Source of the DNA: Streptomyces lavendofoliae
Lineage (GTDB): Bacteria; Actinomycetota; Actinomycetes; Streptomycetales; Streptomycetaceae
Assembly (NCBI RefSeq): GCF_014649735.1
Contig: NZ_BMTP01000009.1
Location: forward strand, 186,001 to 250,000
Direction: 5' to 3'
DNA: 64,000 nt
In this document: piece after piece, positions 16,288 through 25,013 of the stretch
How positions within the stretch are numbered: position 1 is the first letter of the stretch
How the letters are laid out: each line of letters begins with the position of its first letter
Translations under genes and position numbers: made by a program
The notes under the pieces: generated by a model
What the model saw: the letters and a program-made list of their open reading frames with translations, nothing else
Database searches by the model: none
What the model was told of the DNA's origin: nothing

Positions 16288-17036
16288 ACGACGGCGGACG
16301 TCTCCCGCCACAGCCGCGCCAGCCGTTCGTCCCCCGAGGCGGTGACGGCCGTGACCCCGTCGGCCGAGGTGGGCGGCCGGTTCCACAGGGTCAGGTACAG
16401 CTGTGCCGCCGGGCCGCTCAGCTCGCAGTCCGCCGGCCCCTCGGATGTCCGCTCCGCGCGCGGGACCCGGTCCGACAGGTGGACGGTCCACACGTCGCCG
16501 GTGTCCGTCGCCCGTACGCGCAGGACGCCCGGTTCGGAGGTGCGGACCCGGCTCTTCTCCCGGGCGTGGAAACCGCGCAGCAGCTCGTCGATCCCGTCGG
16601 CGGCGAACCCCGGGGCCGGCTCGGCCACGTCCGCCCCCAGCGCCGACTGCGCGTCCACCCGGTGCACGGCGGTCTCGTGCGCCTGGCGCCTGGCCCAGAA
16701 CGCGCGGGGTGAGGGCGCGGGCAGGAACGTCCAGCACTCCAGGGCGTCGGACGCCTCGGTCAGCGCGGCGACCAGCCGGCCGTGGCCCTCGCGGAACCAG
16801 TCGAGCAGTTCCCCGCCGTCGAGGTCCGGCTCGGCCGGGAACGGGCGGGGTGAGGTGTATCCCTCCGTCACGAAGGCGGTGGCCCACCGGTGCACCGCTC
16901 CCGTGTGGCGCAGCAGGTCCCGCACCTGCCAATCGGGGCAGGCCGGGACCGGGGCGCCGGGGCCCGACAGCTCGGCCGCGTCGGCGAGCAACTGGCCGTC
17001 GCAGGCCAGGTACTTGATGTGCTCGGTGATCTCCAT
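16284..17036 (-). CDS. Maleylpyruvate isomerase-family mycothiol-dependent enzyme
   Basis: 250 residues from ATG 17036. The DinB-like N-terminal domain (about 1-145) has VPACPDWQVRDLLRHTGAVHRW and RRQAHETAVHRVDAQ, giving the metal-binding His residues of the TIGR03083 group. The C-terminal SCP2-like domain includes CELSGPAAQLYLTLWNR. Such enzymes use mycothiol, the actinobacterial thiol, in isomerisation or detoxification. The final TAG lies within the right terminal repeat of the MITE, so the C-terminus may have been altered by the insertion. Confidence 0.88.
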   Translation of the reverse strand: MEITEHIKYLACDGQLLADAAELSGPGAPVPACPDWQVRDLLRHTGAVHRWATAFVTEGYTSPRPFPAEPDLDGGELLDWFREGHGRLVAALTEASDALECWTFLPAPSPRAFWARRQAHETAVHRVDAQSALGADVAEPAPGFAADGIDELLRGFHAREKSRVRTSEPGVLRVRATDTGDVWTVHLSDRVPRAERTSEGPADCELSGPAAQLYLTLWNRPPTSADGVTAVTASGDERLARLWRETSAVV

Positions 17037-17134
17037 GACGCGATTCTGCCAGCGCGGCCGTCCGGCCGGTACGGCCCAAGCGGCCGGATCGCCGGGGCCG
17101 TCCGGGCGTCAGGGGCGCCCGGATCCCAAGGCCG

Positions 17135-18448
17135 TCACACCCGGGCGGCGTCCCCAATCCGGCCCTCCGCGCGGAGCGCGCCGGTCGCACCGGCACCGGC
17201 CGGCCGGGTCGCCCCGGCGGGCTGCGCCGCCGACGCGTCGCGCACCGCGTACCCGGTGACCGCCGCGCCCGCGGCCAGTACCGCCACGGTCGTCAGCGCG
17301 ACCGGCAGCGAGAACCAGTCGGCCAGGAACCCGATCGCGGGCGGGCCGAGCAGCATCCCGCCGTAGCCCAGCGTGGAAGCGGCGGCCACTCCGCCGGGGC
17401 CTGCCACGGCGCCCGCCCTGGCGACGGCGACCGGGAAGATGTTCGCCAGGCCCAGGCCGGTCACCGCGAAGCCCGCCAGCGCGAGCCAGACCGTCGGCGC
17501 GAGGGCGCCCAGCAGCACGCCGACGGCGGCGGTCGACCCGCCCGCCACCAGGGTGCGGGTCTGGCCGAGCCGCTCAAGCAGCGCCGTACCGGACAGCCGT
17601 CCGGCGGTCATGGCGAGCGCGAACAGCGAGTAGCCGGCGGCCGCAGCGCCGGGGTGGGCGTGCAGATCCTGCTCCAGGTGCAGCGCCCCCCAGTCCGCCA
17701 GGGCACCCTCGCCGTACGCCGTGCACAGCGCGATCACGCCGAAGACGGTGACCAGCCGGCGCGACCGGCCGTCGAGACGGCCCGGCGCCCGCTCACCCGC
17801 CCGGTCGGCCGGGACGGCCTCGGGGGCGGATGCGGAGGGGTGCCGCAGGAGTGCGGGACCGGCGGCGGCCGTCAGGGCGAGTCCCGCGACCGTCAGGCAG
17901 AGGAGGTGTACGGCGGGGGAGAGGCCGCCCGCGACCAGCCCGCCGAGACCGGCGCCGACCATCCCGCCGAGGCTGAACGCGGCGTGGAAGGTGGGCATCA
18001 CCGGGCGGCGCAGCGCGGCCACCAGATCGACGGCGGCGCTGTTCATGGCCACGTTGATGCTGCCGTACGCGGTGCCGAAGACCAGCAGGACGAGGCCCAG
18101 CGCGACCGCCGAGTGGGTCAGCGCGGGGAGCGCGATGCTCAGGCTGAGCAGCACCGCCGAGGCGACCGTGACCGGGTGGCTGCCGAAGCGGCGGCACAGG
18201 CGGCCGGTGAGCGTCATGGTCACGACCGCCCCGGCCGATACGCCGAGAAGGGCGAGTCCGAGGTCGCCGGTGGAGGCGCCGGTCTGCTCCTTGATGGCCG
18301 GGATGCGGACCACCCAGCCGGCGAAGAGGAAGCCGTCGAGTGCGAAGAACAGGGTCAGGGCGGTGCGGAGGCGGGTCGGGGAGGTCGCGGCGGTGTCTCC
18401 GCCGGGGCTGCCCGGGGCGGCCGTCCGGCTTTTGTTTAGTAGCGGCAC
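17135..18448 (-). CDS. MFS transporter (12 helices, sugar/drug-type)
   Basis: A 437-residue membrane protein. I set the start at GTG 18448 because a canonical promoter (TTGATG, 18-bp spacer, TATCCT) ends 6 bp before it, leaving room only for a leaderless mRNA; the upstream in-frame ATG at 18481 lies inside the -35 box. About 12 hydrophobic helices follow, with MTLTGRLCRRFGSHPVTV as motif A and a long central loop at about 200-225. It resembles FucP/YbjJ-like MFS members. Substrate unknown; no regulator is adjacent. Confidence 0.88.
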   Translation of the reverse strand: MPLLNKSRTAAPGSPGGDTAATSPTRLRTALTLFFALDGFLFAGWVVRIPAIKEQTGASTGDLGLALLGVSAGAVVTMTLTGRLCRRFGSHPVTVASAVLLSLSIALPALTHSAVALGLVLLVFGTAYGSINVAMNSAAVDLVAALRRPVMPTFHAAFSLGGMVGAGLGGLVAGGLSPAVHLLCLTVAGLALTAAAGPALLRHPSASAPEAVPADRAGERAPGRLDGRSRRLVTVFGVIALCTAYGEGALADWGALHLEQDLHAHPGAAAAGYSLFALAMTAGRLSGTALLERLGQTRTLVAGGSTAAVGVLLGALAPTVWLALAGFAVTGLGLANIFPVAVARAGAVAGPGGVAAASTLGYGGMLLGPPAIGFLADWFSLPVALTTVAVLAAGAAVTGYAVRDASAAQPAGATRPAGAGATGALRAEGRIGDAARV

Positions 18449-18454
18449 AAACTC

Positions 18455-18484
18455 AGGATAGGGGCCGGCGCCGCCTGCCATCAA
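18455..18484 (-). promoter_or_regulatory. Promoter of the leaderless MFS gene
   Basis: On the minus strand TTGATG (18484-18479) and TATCCT (18460-18455) are separated by 18 bp, an excellent housekeeping-sigma promoter. Transcription would begin at or within a base or two of the GTG at 18448. Confidence 0.7.
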
Positions 18485-18491
18485 CCAGCGA

Positions 18492-18536
18492 CGTCGTCCC
18501 GGCCCCGGCCGGCGGGCGGTCGGGGCCGGGACGACG
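18492..18536 (-). terminator. Stem-loop terminator
   Basis: A perfect 16-bp inverted repeat (CGTCGTCCCGGCCCCG and its complement) with a 13-base loop lies 14 bp after the stop codon of the 18,550-18,906 gene and just before the MFS promoter. Confidence 0.7.
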
Positions 18537-18549
18537 CCGTCCGGTGTGG

Positions 18550-18906
18550 TCAGCCGGTGCGGTCGCCCTTCGGTTCGCCCCGCTGGTCCGGTGCGCCGTG
18601 CGTCGGGGGATTCGCCGGTTCCGGCGACGCGGTGGCCGGGGAGACCGGAGAGCCGCCCCGGCCCTGGCCGGCCGTCCCGGGCTTGAAGGCGGCCGGGTTG
18701 CCGCTGGACAGGGGGGCTCCGGCGTCCAGCTGCCGCTTCCGGGCCGTCAGCACCTGGACCACCATGGCGCGGTCGGCGTGCTGGTGCTCGTAGTGCAGCA
18801 ACCGGTCCAGCTCCGGGACGCTCAGCGTCCGGATGCGGTGTTCCAGCGTGCCGACGGACAGCCGGTCGTAGTCGGGCAGCGGAAGTCCGCCGTGGTCGGT
18901 GGTCAT
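18550..18906 (-). CDS. Conserved hypothetical protein (118 aa)
   Basis: The N-terminal 60 residues look folded and helical: DYDRLSVGTLEHRIRTLSVPE followed by ELDRLLHYEHQHADRAMVVQVLTARKR. The rest is Pro/Gly/Ser-rich and probably disordered. This helical motif occurs in actinobacterial proteins of unknown function. The ATG overlaps the stop of the upstream endonuclease gene (ATGA), so the two are translationally coupled. Confidence 0.7.
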   Translation of the reverse strand: MTTDHGGLPLPDYDRLSVGTLEHRIRTLSVPELDRLLHYEHQHADRAMVVQVLTARKRQLDAGAPLSSGNPAAFKPGTAGQGRGGSPVSPATASPEPANPPTHGAPDQRGEPKGDRTG

Positions 18907-19589
18907 CCGGATCCTCCCTGTGTCTCGTTGGCGGTCCCGAGGACCGCGTCGACGACGTGTGCGTCCAGCGCGGCGCGCACCAACGCGGCGGCCAGCGCGG
19001 GCAGTTCCTCCTTCCCGACCAGGCGGGCGAGTGCCTGGGGATCGGCGGGCAGCCCCAGCCGGGCGGCGCCCTCCAGGGTCTTGCCGTCCAGGTACGGCGA
19101 CAGGTCCGGCCAGACGCCCTGCACCTCGCGCAGGAAGATGTCCGCCCCGGCCGGGCCGATCCCCGGCGCCTCCTGGAGCAGCGCGCGCAGCTTTCCCACG
19201 TCACCGCCGGCCCGGTCGCGCAGGCGGCGCAGGTCGCCGCCGTAGGCGTCGAGCACCAGCTCGGCGGTCCGGCCCAGCTGGGTGGACGTCCGCTCGTCGT
19301 AGCGCCGGTAGCCGCCCTCGCCCAGCGCGTCCACGCGCTGCCGCCAGGTGGCGTCCCGCATGTGCCTGGCGTCCCGCATCCCCGCTCCGAACAGCGCGCG
19401 GGCCGCCGCCACCGCCGTGCCGGCCCGGATCCGGGCGCTCAGCAGATGGGCGAGGACCAGCAGCTGGTACAGCGGCTGCGGGGTGTCCTTGAGGTGGATC
19501 CCCGCCTGCTCCGCGTACGTGCGGCCCTCCACGTCGAGCAGGGCCCGGACCGTCGTCCCGCTCGCGTCCCCGCTGCCGGATCGTGCCAT
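18903..19589 (-). CDS. Endonuclease III-like HhH-GPD protein
   Basis: 228 residues from ATG 19589 behind GGGAGG. The helix-hairpin-helix segment APGIGPAGADIFLREVQGVWP and a helical core (LLVLAHLLSARIRAGTAVAAAR) resemble the endonuclease III/HhH-GPD glycosylase fold. The C-terminal Cys cluster for an iron-sulfur centre is absent, as in several actinobacterial relatives, and the catalytic Lys/Asp pair cannot be placed with confidence. It may be a base-excision enzyme or a degenerate DNA-binding relative. It is coupled to the small downstream gene. Confidence 0.78.
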   Translation of the reverse strand: MARSGSGDASGTTVRALLDVEGRTYAEQAGIHLKDTPQPLYQLLVLAHLLSARIRAGTAVAAARALFGAGMRDARHMRDATWRQRVDALGEGGYRRYDERTSTQLGRTAELVLDAYGGDLRRLRDRAGGDVGKLRALLQEAPGIGPAGADIFLREVQGVWPDLSPYLDGKTLEGAARLGLPADPQALARLVGKEELPALAAALVRAALDAHVVDAVLGTANETQGGSG

Positions 19590-19888
19590 GCGACCTCCCG
19601 GTACCTCACGCGGACGGATCCGTCCGATGCCGTGCGACGAGCGTCCGGCGGTTCTCCGACGCCCCTGCGGTGACGCGCGCCCCGCCCCGGGGCGCACCAC
19701 CTCCCTCTGCCACCTCCCTGTGCCGGGTCCCCGCCACCTTGTGTGCCGCGACGCTCCGCGGTGGCGCTCTCCCGCGCCGGTCCGCTGGCCGGACCCGGCG
19801 ATCCTGCCGCCCGCAGTACCCGTCCAGGACCGGGCGAAACGGCACCACCGGGCGGGCCGGCCCCCGGGATCATGGGAGACTCGCCCCC

Positions 19889-21115
19889 ATGAACGGCAAG
19901 GCGACCACGACCCGATCACGGCTGGACAGAGGCCGCAGCGCGCTCGGCCCCGCGCTGGAACTGGTGCACACCGGACGCGCCCCCACCCGCGCCGTCCTCA
20001 CCGCCGAGCTCGGTGTCACCCGCGCCACCGCCGGTGCCGTCGCCGCCGAACTGGAGGCCCTCGGCCTCATCCGCGTGGACTCCCGGCCGGGCGCCGCCGC
20101 CGGGTCCCAGGGGCGGCCCTCGCACCGGCTGACCGTCGACGAGAAGGGGCCGGTCGCGCTCGCCGCCCAGATCCACGCCGACGGCTTCCGCGCCGCCCTG
20201 GTCGGCCTCGGCGGCCGCGTGGTCGCCACGGCACCCGGCTGCGTGACCGTCTCCGCCGATCCGGCGCAGGTCCTGGGAGCCGTCGTCGAGGCGGGCGCCG
20301 GGCTGCTGCGCGACAGCGGGCGCCGCTGCGTGGGCGCCGGCCTCGCGGTGCCCTCCGCCGTCGCCGAACCCGAGGGCACCGCCCTCAACCCGCTGCACCT
20401 GGCCTGGCCGGCCGGGGCGCCCGTCCGCGACGTCTTCGCCGAGCTGGTCCGGGAGGCCGGCATCGAGGGCCCCGCCTTCACCGGCAACGACGTGAACCTC
20501 GCCGCCCTGGCCGAGCACCGGCACGGCGCGGGGCGCGGCGCCCAGCACCTCCTGTGCGTGGCCACCGGGCACCGCGGTGTCGGCGGCGCGCTCGTCCTGG
20601 ACGGGCGCCTCCACACCGGCAGCTCCGGCCTCGCCCTGGAGGTCGGCCACCTCACCGTGAACCCCGAGGGGCGGCCCTGCTACTGCGGCAGTCGCGGCTG
20701 CCTCGACGTCGAGGCCGATCCGCTCGCCTTCCTCTCCGCCGCGGGACGCGCACCCGGGCCCGAGGTCTCCCTGCTCCAGCAGAGCCGCGACCTGCTCCGC
20801 GACCAGGCCGCCGACCCGGCGGTGCGGGCGGCCACGGAGCAACTCGTCGACCGGCTCGGCCTGGGGCTGGCCGGCCTGGTCAACATCCTCAACCCCGACC
20901 GCATCATCCTCGGCGGCCTGCACCGCGAACTGCTCGCCGCCGCCCCCGAGCGGCTCCGCGCGGTGGTGGCCGACCGCAGCCTGTGGGGCCGCAGCGGCGG
21001 CGTACCGATCCTGGGCTGCACCCTGGACCACAACAGCCTCGCGGGCGCCGCCGAACTGGCCTGGCAGCCGGTGCTGGACGACCCGCTCGCCGCCCTGGGC
21101 CGGCTCGCCGCGTGA
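19889..21115 (+). CDS. ROK-family transcriptional repressor (NagC/Mlc-like)
   Basis: 408 residues from ATG 19889. An N-terminal winged helix (about 20-75, TRAVLTAELGVTRATAGAVA and LEALGLIRV) precedes a ROK domain. ROK features are ATGHRGVGGALVLDGRLHTG and the zinc motif CYCGSRGCLDVE. The HTH shows that it is a regulator, unlike the ROK kinase at 6,406. Sugar binding to the ROK domain would release DNA. No sugar operon is adjacent, so the target is unknown. The nearest neighbours are unrelated. Confidence 0.9.
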   Translation: MNGKATTTRSRLDRGRSALGPALELVHTGRAPTRAVLTAELGVTRATAGAVAAELEALGLIRVDSRPGAAAGSQGRPSHRLTVDEKGPVALAAQIHADGFRAALVGLGGRVVATAPGCVTVSADPAQVLGAVVEAGAGLLRDSGRRCVGAGLAVPSAVAEPEGTALNPLHLAWPAGAPVRDVFAELVREAGIEGPAFTGNDVNLAALAEHRHGAGRGAQHLLCVATGHRGVGGALVLDGRLHTGSSGLALEVGHLTVNPEGRPCYCGSRGCLDVEADPLAFLSAAGRAPGPEVSLLQQSRDLLRDQAADPAVRAATEQLVDRLGLGLAGLVNILNPDRIILGGLHRELLAAAPERLRAVVADRSLWGRSGGVPILGCTLDHNSLAGAAELAWQPVLDDPLAALGRLAA

Positions 21116-21181
21116 CGCCGGCCCTTACTCGGCCGACGTGTGCGGGCGCGCCCTTCCGCTGAAGCGGGGGCGGCGCCCCGG

Positions 21182-21724
21182 TCAGCCCGCCACGGCCGGC
21201 CGGGCGACGGCCCGTTCGCGGACGGCGTCCGCCGCGTCGGCCACGTCGCCGAAGGGGACCCCGCCCGTGAAAGGACCGCTGGTGGCTGCCCCGTACACCG
21301 GAAGGGGCGGGATCGGCAGGGGAGTCGACGAGGGCGCGGGAAGGGTGAACCACACGACCTTCCCGGTGTCGCCCTGCGGCCTGGCGCCCCAGCTCTCGCT
21401 GAACGCCTCGATCAGAGCGAGGCCCCGGCCCGAAGTGGCCATCGGATCGGGCGCGTTGACCGTGGGCAGGCGGGGGTCGTGGTCGTGGACCGAGACCGTC
21501 AGCCGGTCGAGCAGCAGCTCGATCTCCACGGTGCACACCTTGTCCGGCTGGGCGTGCTGATGGACGTTCGTCAGGAGCTCGGTGACACCGAGCGCGGCCT
21601 TCTCGATCAGACAATCGAGATTCCAGTAGCGCAGTTGCGCTGAAACGATTCTGCGGACCTGACCGATCCGCGACGGCAGGGCTTGGAGCTCTACCGTGCA
21701 CTGCCTGCTTGCCTGGCTGATCAC
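21182..21724 (-). CDS. RsbW/SpoIIAB-type ATP-binding protein
   Basis: 180 residues from GTG 21724 behind GGGGAG. The GHKL ATPase motifs are ELLTNVHQHA (N-box), VSVHDHDPRLP (G1) and SGRGLALIEAF (G2). A Pro-rich tail of ~50 residues follows. Streptomyces has many such single-domain proteins, acting as anti-sigma kinases or as partners of PP2C phosphatases. No sigma or anti-anti-sigma gene is adjacent, so the partner is unknown. Confidence 0.9.
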   Translation of the reverse strand: MISQASRQCTVELQALPSRIGQVRRIVSAQLRYWNLDCLIEKAALGVTELLTNVHQHAQPDKVCTVEIELLLDRLTVSVHDHDPRLPTVNAPDPMATSGRGLALIEAFSESWGARPQGDTGKVVWFTLPAPSSTPLPIPPLPVYGAATSGPFTGGVPFGDVADAADAVRERAVARPAVAG

Positions 21725-21921
21725 GGCTGCGACTCCCCGAAATAGGTCCGGAAGAAGACGGAGATCGGATCCAGTGGTTGGCTGGCTGTTGCTTCCGGCG
21801 GGCTGGATCGCAGCGTCACCGCCGATGCACCCTGAGTAGTGATGTCAGTCCAGCGTGGACCACGGGTCACCGCCGCGCAACTCGCGACGACCGGTCACCC
21901 GCACGTCCCGGCGGCCCCGGG

Positions 21922-22251
21922 TCAGTCCCGACCGCCGCCCGCGCGGCGCACGGCCTCCATCAGGCGGCCGGCGAGGGCCGTCCCGGCCGGCCCGCCGGAC
22001 CTCCGGTCGCGCTGCCCCATGGTCAGCCGGTACCGCGTGCCGTTGAGCGTCGCCACCATGGCGTCCTCGCCCCCCGCGAACCACGGCCTGCTCGCCCTGA
22101 CCGCGCGGACCGGAGCGGCGTCGATCACCCGCCCGTAACTGGTGAGGAGCGCCAGGTTGCCGTCCTGGATCTGGACCTCGCCCGCCCGGGTCAGCGAACG
22201 CGGCCACCGTTCGATCCGTACGCCCGTGGCGCTGAAATCAGTCTCGGCCAT
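21922..22251 (-). CDS. Conserved hypothetical protein (109 aa)
   Basis: From ATG 22251 behind a purine-rich site. The protein is mainly beta-strand by pattern: GEVQIQDGNLALLTSYGRVI, PVRAVRASRPWFAGGEDAMV and ATLNGTRYRLTMGQRD, with a helical end. It could be a small PH-like fold, but I do not recognise the family. It lies upstream of, and on the same strand as, the RsbW-type gene, with a 197-bp gap. Confidence 0.65.
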   Translation of the reverse strand: MAETDFSATGVRIERWPRSLTRAGEVQIQDGNLALLTSYGRVIDAAPVRAVRASRPWFAGGEDAMVATLNGTRYRLTMGQRDRRSGGPAGTALAGRLMEAVRRAGGGRD

Positions 22252-22530
22252 GACGCACCCAGCCCCCTTCGCGCAGGTTTATGCCGGTCAGTCTGCACAA
22301 GTGCCCGCCACAATGCCAGGGCGCGTGGGCGGATGCGCCCCCCGTATCGCGTACAGCGCCGCACGGTGCGCCCCGTGCGCCGCGCACCGCACCGCGCGCC
22401 GTGCCTGCGCCCCCGGCCGTGCCCGAGGTCTCTGCAAGCCTTCCCTATGGGGTATCAAAGTCAACGTTTGCGCAGGTGAGCGGGGTATGTTCGAGGAGGT
22501 CAGCGGGGGAAGGGCAACGAGGAGCGGCGC

Positions 22531-23688
22531 GTGAGCACCAGGGAACGAGCAGGACTGACCGGCCCGGCCGGGCAGGAGACGACCATCGACGTGGACCGAA
22601 GCGATCCCGTGTACCGGGAGTGGCTCAAGGAAGCCGTGCGCAAGGTCCAGGCCGACGCGAACCGGTCCGCCGACACGCACCTCCTGCGCTTCCCGCTGCC
22701 CGAGCGGTGGGGCATCGACCTCTACCTCAAGGACGAGTCGACCCACCCCACCGGCAGCCTCAAGCACCGGCTGGCGCGCTCCCTGTTCCTCTACGGCCTG
22801 TGCAACGGCTGGATCCGCCCCGGAAAGCCCGTCATCGAGGCGTCCAGCGGCTCCACCGCGGTCTCGGAGGCGTACTTCGCGAGCCTCATCGGCGTGCCGT
22901 TCATCGCCGTCATGCCGCGCACCACGAGCCCGGAGAAGATCCGGCTCATCGAATTCCACGGCGGCCGGTGCCACTTCGTCGACGACCCGCGCAAGATGTA
23001 CGAGGAGTCCGCCGCGCTCGCCGCCGCCACCGGCGGCCACTACATGGATCAGTTCACCTACGCGGAGCGCGCCACCGACTGGCGCGGCAACAACAACATC
23101 GCCGAATCGATCTACCAGCAGCTTCGGCTGGAGCGCTATCCGGAACCGGCCTGGATCGTCGCCACGGCCGGCACCGGCGGCACCTCCGCCACCATCGCGC
23201 GCTACGTCCGCTACATGATGTACGACACCCGGCTCTGCGTGCCCGACCCGGAGAACTCCTGCTTCTTCGAGGGCTGGACCACCGGGGACCCGGACGCCGC
23301 CAGCGACTGCGGGTCACGCATCGAGGGCATCGGACGGCCCCGGATGGAGCCGAGCTTCGTGCCCGGCGCCATCGACCGGATGATGAAGGTGCCCGACGCG
23401 GCGAGCGTGGCCGCCGTACGCGCGCTGGAGAGGGCCATCGGGCGCAAGGCGGGCGCCTCGACCGGGACGGGTCTGTGGAGCGCGCTGAAGATCGTCGCGG
23501 AGATGGTCGCGGAAGGCCGCACCGGGAGCGTCGTCACCCTGATCTGCGACCCGGGCGATCGCTACCTCGACAAGTACTACTCGGACGCCTGGCTCGCCGA
23601 ACAGGGCCTGGACATCAGCCCGTACAGCGCGGCCATCGACGAGTTCCTCGCCGGCGGCGTCCGGCCGGACCGGCCGGCGCGGGACTGA
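22531..23688 (+). CDS. PLP-dependent cysteine synthase-family enzyme, Cds1-like
   Basis: 385 residues from GTG 22531 behind GAGGAG. The type II PLP fold is indicated by LKDESTHPTGSLKHRLA (the Lys of SLKH forms the Schiff base), EASSGSTAVSEAYFASLIG (asparagine-loop region) and ATAGTGGTSATIARY (phosphate loop). The N-terminal KVQADANRSADTHLLRFPLP resembles mycobacterial Cds1 (L-cysteine desulfhydrase), which releases sulfide, pyruvate and ammonia from cysteine. It could also be a cysteine synthase paralogue. It is monocistronic. Confidence 0.85.
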   Translation: MSTRERAGLTGPAGQETTIDVDRSDPVYREWLKEAVRKVQADANRSADTHLLRFPLPERWGIDLYLKDESTHPTGSLKHRLARSLFLYGLCNGWIRPGKPVIEASSGSTAVSEAYFASLIGVPFIAVMPRTTSPEKIRLIEFHGGRCHFVDDPRKMYEESAALAAATGGHYMDQFTYAERATDWRGNNNIAESIYQQLRLERYPEPAWIVATAGTGGTSATIARYVRYMMYDTRLCVPDPENSCFFEGWTTGDPDAASDCGSRIEGIGRPRMEPSFVPGAIDRMMKVPDAASVAAVRALERAIGRKAGASTGTGLWSALKIVAEMVAEGRTGSVVTLICDPGDRYLDKYYSDAWLAEQGLDISPYSAAIDEFLAGGVRPDRPARD

Positions 23689-23742
23689 CGCCGCCGTGCG
23701 ACACCGCCGTTCGGCCACGCTTCCCGGCGCCCGGGCGGGACG

Positions 23743-24225
23743 TCAGGGCGCCGGGGACGAGGCCAGTCTGCGGTCGAGGTTGCGCATCGCGTCCCGGAAC
23801 GAGCGCCCCACCCGGGACCGCGCCAGCCGCAGCACCAGCCGGAACGGAGCGGAGCCCTCGGCCGCCATCGTCCACCGCACCCGGGTACCCGTCCCGTGCG
23901 GCGCCAGCACCCACTCCTCCATCAGGGCCCGTACGCCCGGGGCGTTGGTCTCCTCCACGCGGTAGGCGTAGCGTTCCCCGGCGTCCGTCACCATGACCCG
24001 TTCCTGGAACACCACCCCGCCGCGCAGCCGTATCTCCCGGCCGGCGCCACCGGCGGTCGGCCGGGCGGCGGAGACGGCCGTGAACCAGGAAGGACTGTCG
24101 GCGACGTCATCGGCGAGTGCCCGGTACACCGCCCGGGGCGACGCGGCCACTTCCGTGTCGAAGACCAGACGCAGGGGAGCCGACTCGAGGAAGTCGAGCC
24201 GGACCGGGCGCAGTCGGCGTGCCAT
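23743..24225 (-). CDS. SRPBCC-family protein (polyketide cyclase/dehydrase-like)
   Basis: 160 residues from ATG 24225 behind GGAGG. The START/SRPBCC pattern is seen in LVFDTEVAASPRAVYRALAD, SPSWFTAVSAARPTAGG and GTRVRWTMAAEGSAPFRLVL, with a basic C-terminal helix. It binds a hydrophobic ligand in a helix-grip cavity; no ligand or pathway can be inferred. A related SRPBCC gene lies 174 bp upstream on the same strand, suggesting an old duplication. Confidence 0.82.
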   Translation of the reverse strand: MARRLRPVRLDFLESAPLRLVFDTEVAASPRAVYRALADDVADSPSWFTAVSAARPTAGGAGREIRLRGGVVFQERVMVTDAGERYAYRVEETNAPGVRALMEEWVLAPHGTGTRVRWTMAAEGSAPFRLVLRLARSRVGRSFRDAMRNLDRRLASSPAP

Positions 24226-24399
24226 GGACCGTACCTCCAGCATCCGAGGGGCAGGGCGCCAGGCGGGCCCGTGCGGCGGGCCCCGGTCCAGGGGCCGGGT
24301 GCGCCGGCGGCGTGGCGGGCACGCCCGGCGGGGCGTCACCCACCCGTGGGCGGGACGTCGCGGACACGGCCTGGGCGTCACACCATAGCTGGCGCCCCG

Positions 24400-24849
24400 T
24401 CAGTTGTCCGCCAGCAGACCGGAAAGGGCCCGGCCGAAGAGCCGGCGGCCCGCCCGTGCCACGACCGCGTCGCACATCCGGGGCAGGCCGCGTACGCCCA
24501 CCTCCTCGGTCCAGGTCACCCGGACGGCGCCGGGCGCGGTCTCCCGCACCTCGATCTCCGCCCAGCCGGTGACCACCCGGCCCCGCTTCTCCAGCCGGCA
24601 CAGACCCGCGCCCGGCGCGCCGCCCGGCCCCGGGGGCTCGCAGCGGACGACCTCCATCGGGTCGTCGAACCCGACCGGTCCGATCCCGGTGCGCATCGTG
24701 AACCGGCTCCCGGTCCGCACCGGGCCATCCGTCACCGCCGTGGCCCGGGTCAGCGGCACCAGCGCGGCGTGCGCCGGCCAGTCGGTGAGCCGCCGCCACG
24801 CCTCGTCGGCGGACAGCGGGGCATCACGGGTGATCCGGAACAGCGCCAT
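24400..24849 (-). CDS. SRPBCC-family protein
   Basis: 149 residues from ATG 24849. The helix-grip pattern is MALFRITRDAPLSADEAWRR, DWPAHAALVPLT, TGSRFTMRTGIGP and a C-terminal helix DAVVARAGRRLFGRALSGLL. It is the paralogue of the neighbouring SRPBCC gene. Actinobacterial proteins of this type are often annotated as immediate-early-protein or coenzyme Q-binding-like without evidence. Function unknown. Confidence 0.82.
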   Translation of the reverse strand: MALFRITRDAPLSADEAWRRLTDWPAHAALVPLTRATAVTDGPVRTGSRFTMRTGIGPVGFDDPMEVVRCEPPGPGGAPGAGLCRLEKRGRVVTGWAEIEVRETAPGAVRVTWTEEVGVRGLPRMCDAVVARAGRRLFGRALSGLLADN

Positions 24850-25013
24850 GCCCCGATCGTATGCGCGCCGCCCCCGCGCGGCCCCCTCCCGGCGCCCCCG
24901 GGGCGCGGGCGCCGGACCACCGGACCGTGGCGGACACGACCGTTCGGCCGGCTGGGACCGTCTCCCGCCCCGGCGCCCGCCGGCGGACCGCCCCGCCGCT
25001 GTCCCCGCGACCG

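Noticed and set aside
18479..18481. ATG at 18481 as the MFS start
   Set aside because: It lies inside the -35 box of a canonical promoter whose transcript would begin at the GTG at 18448.
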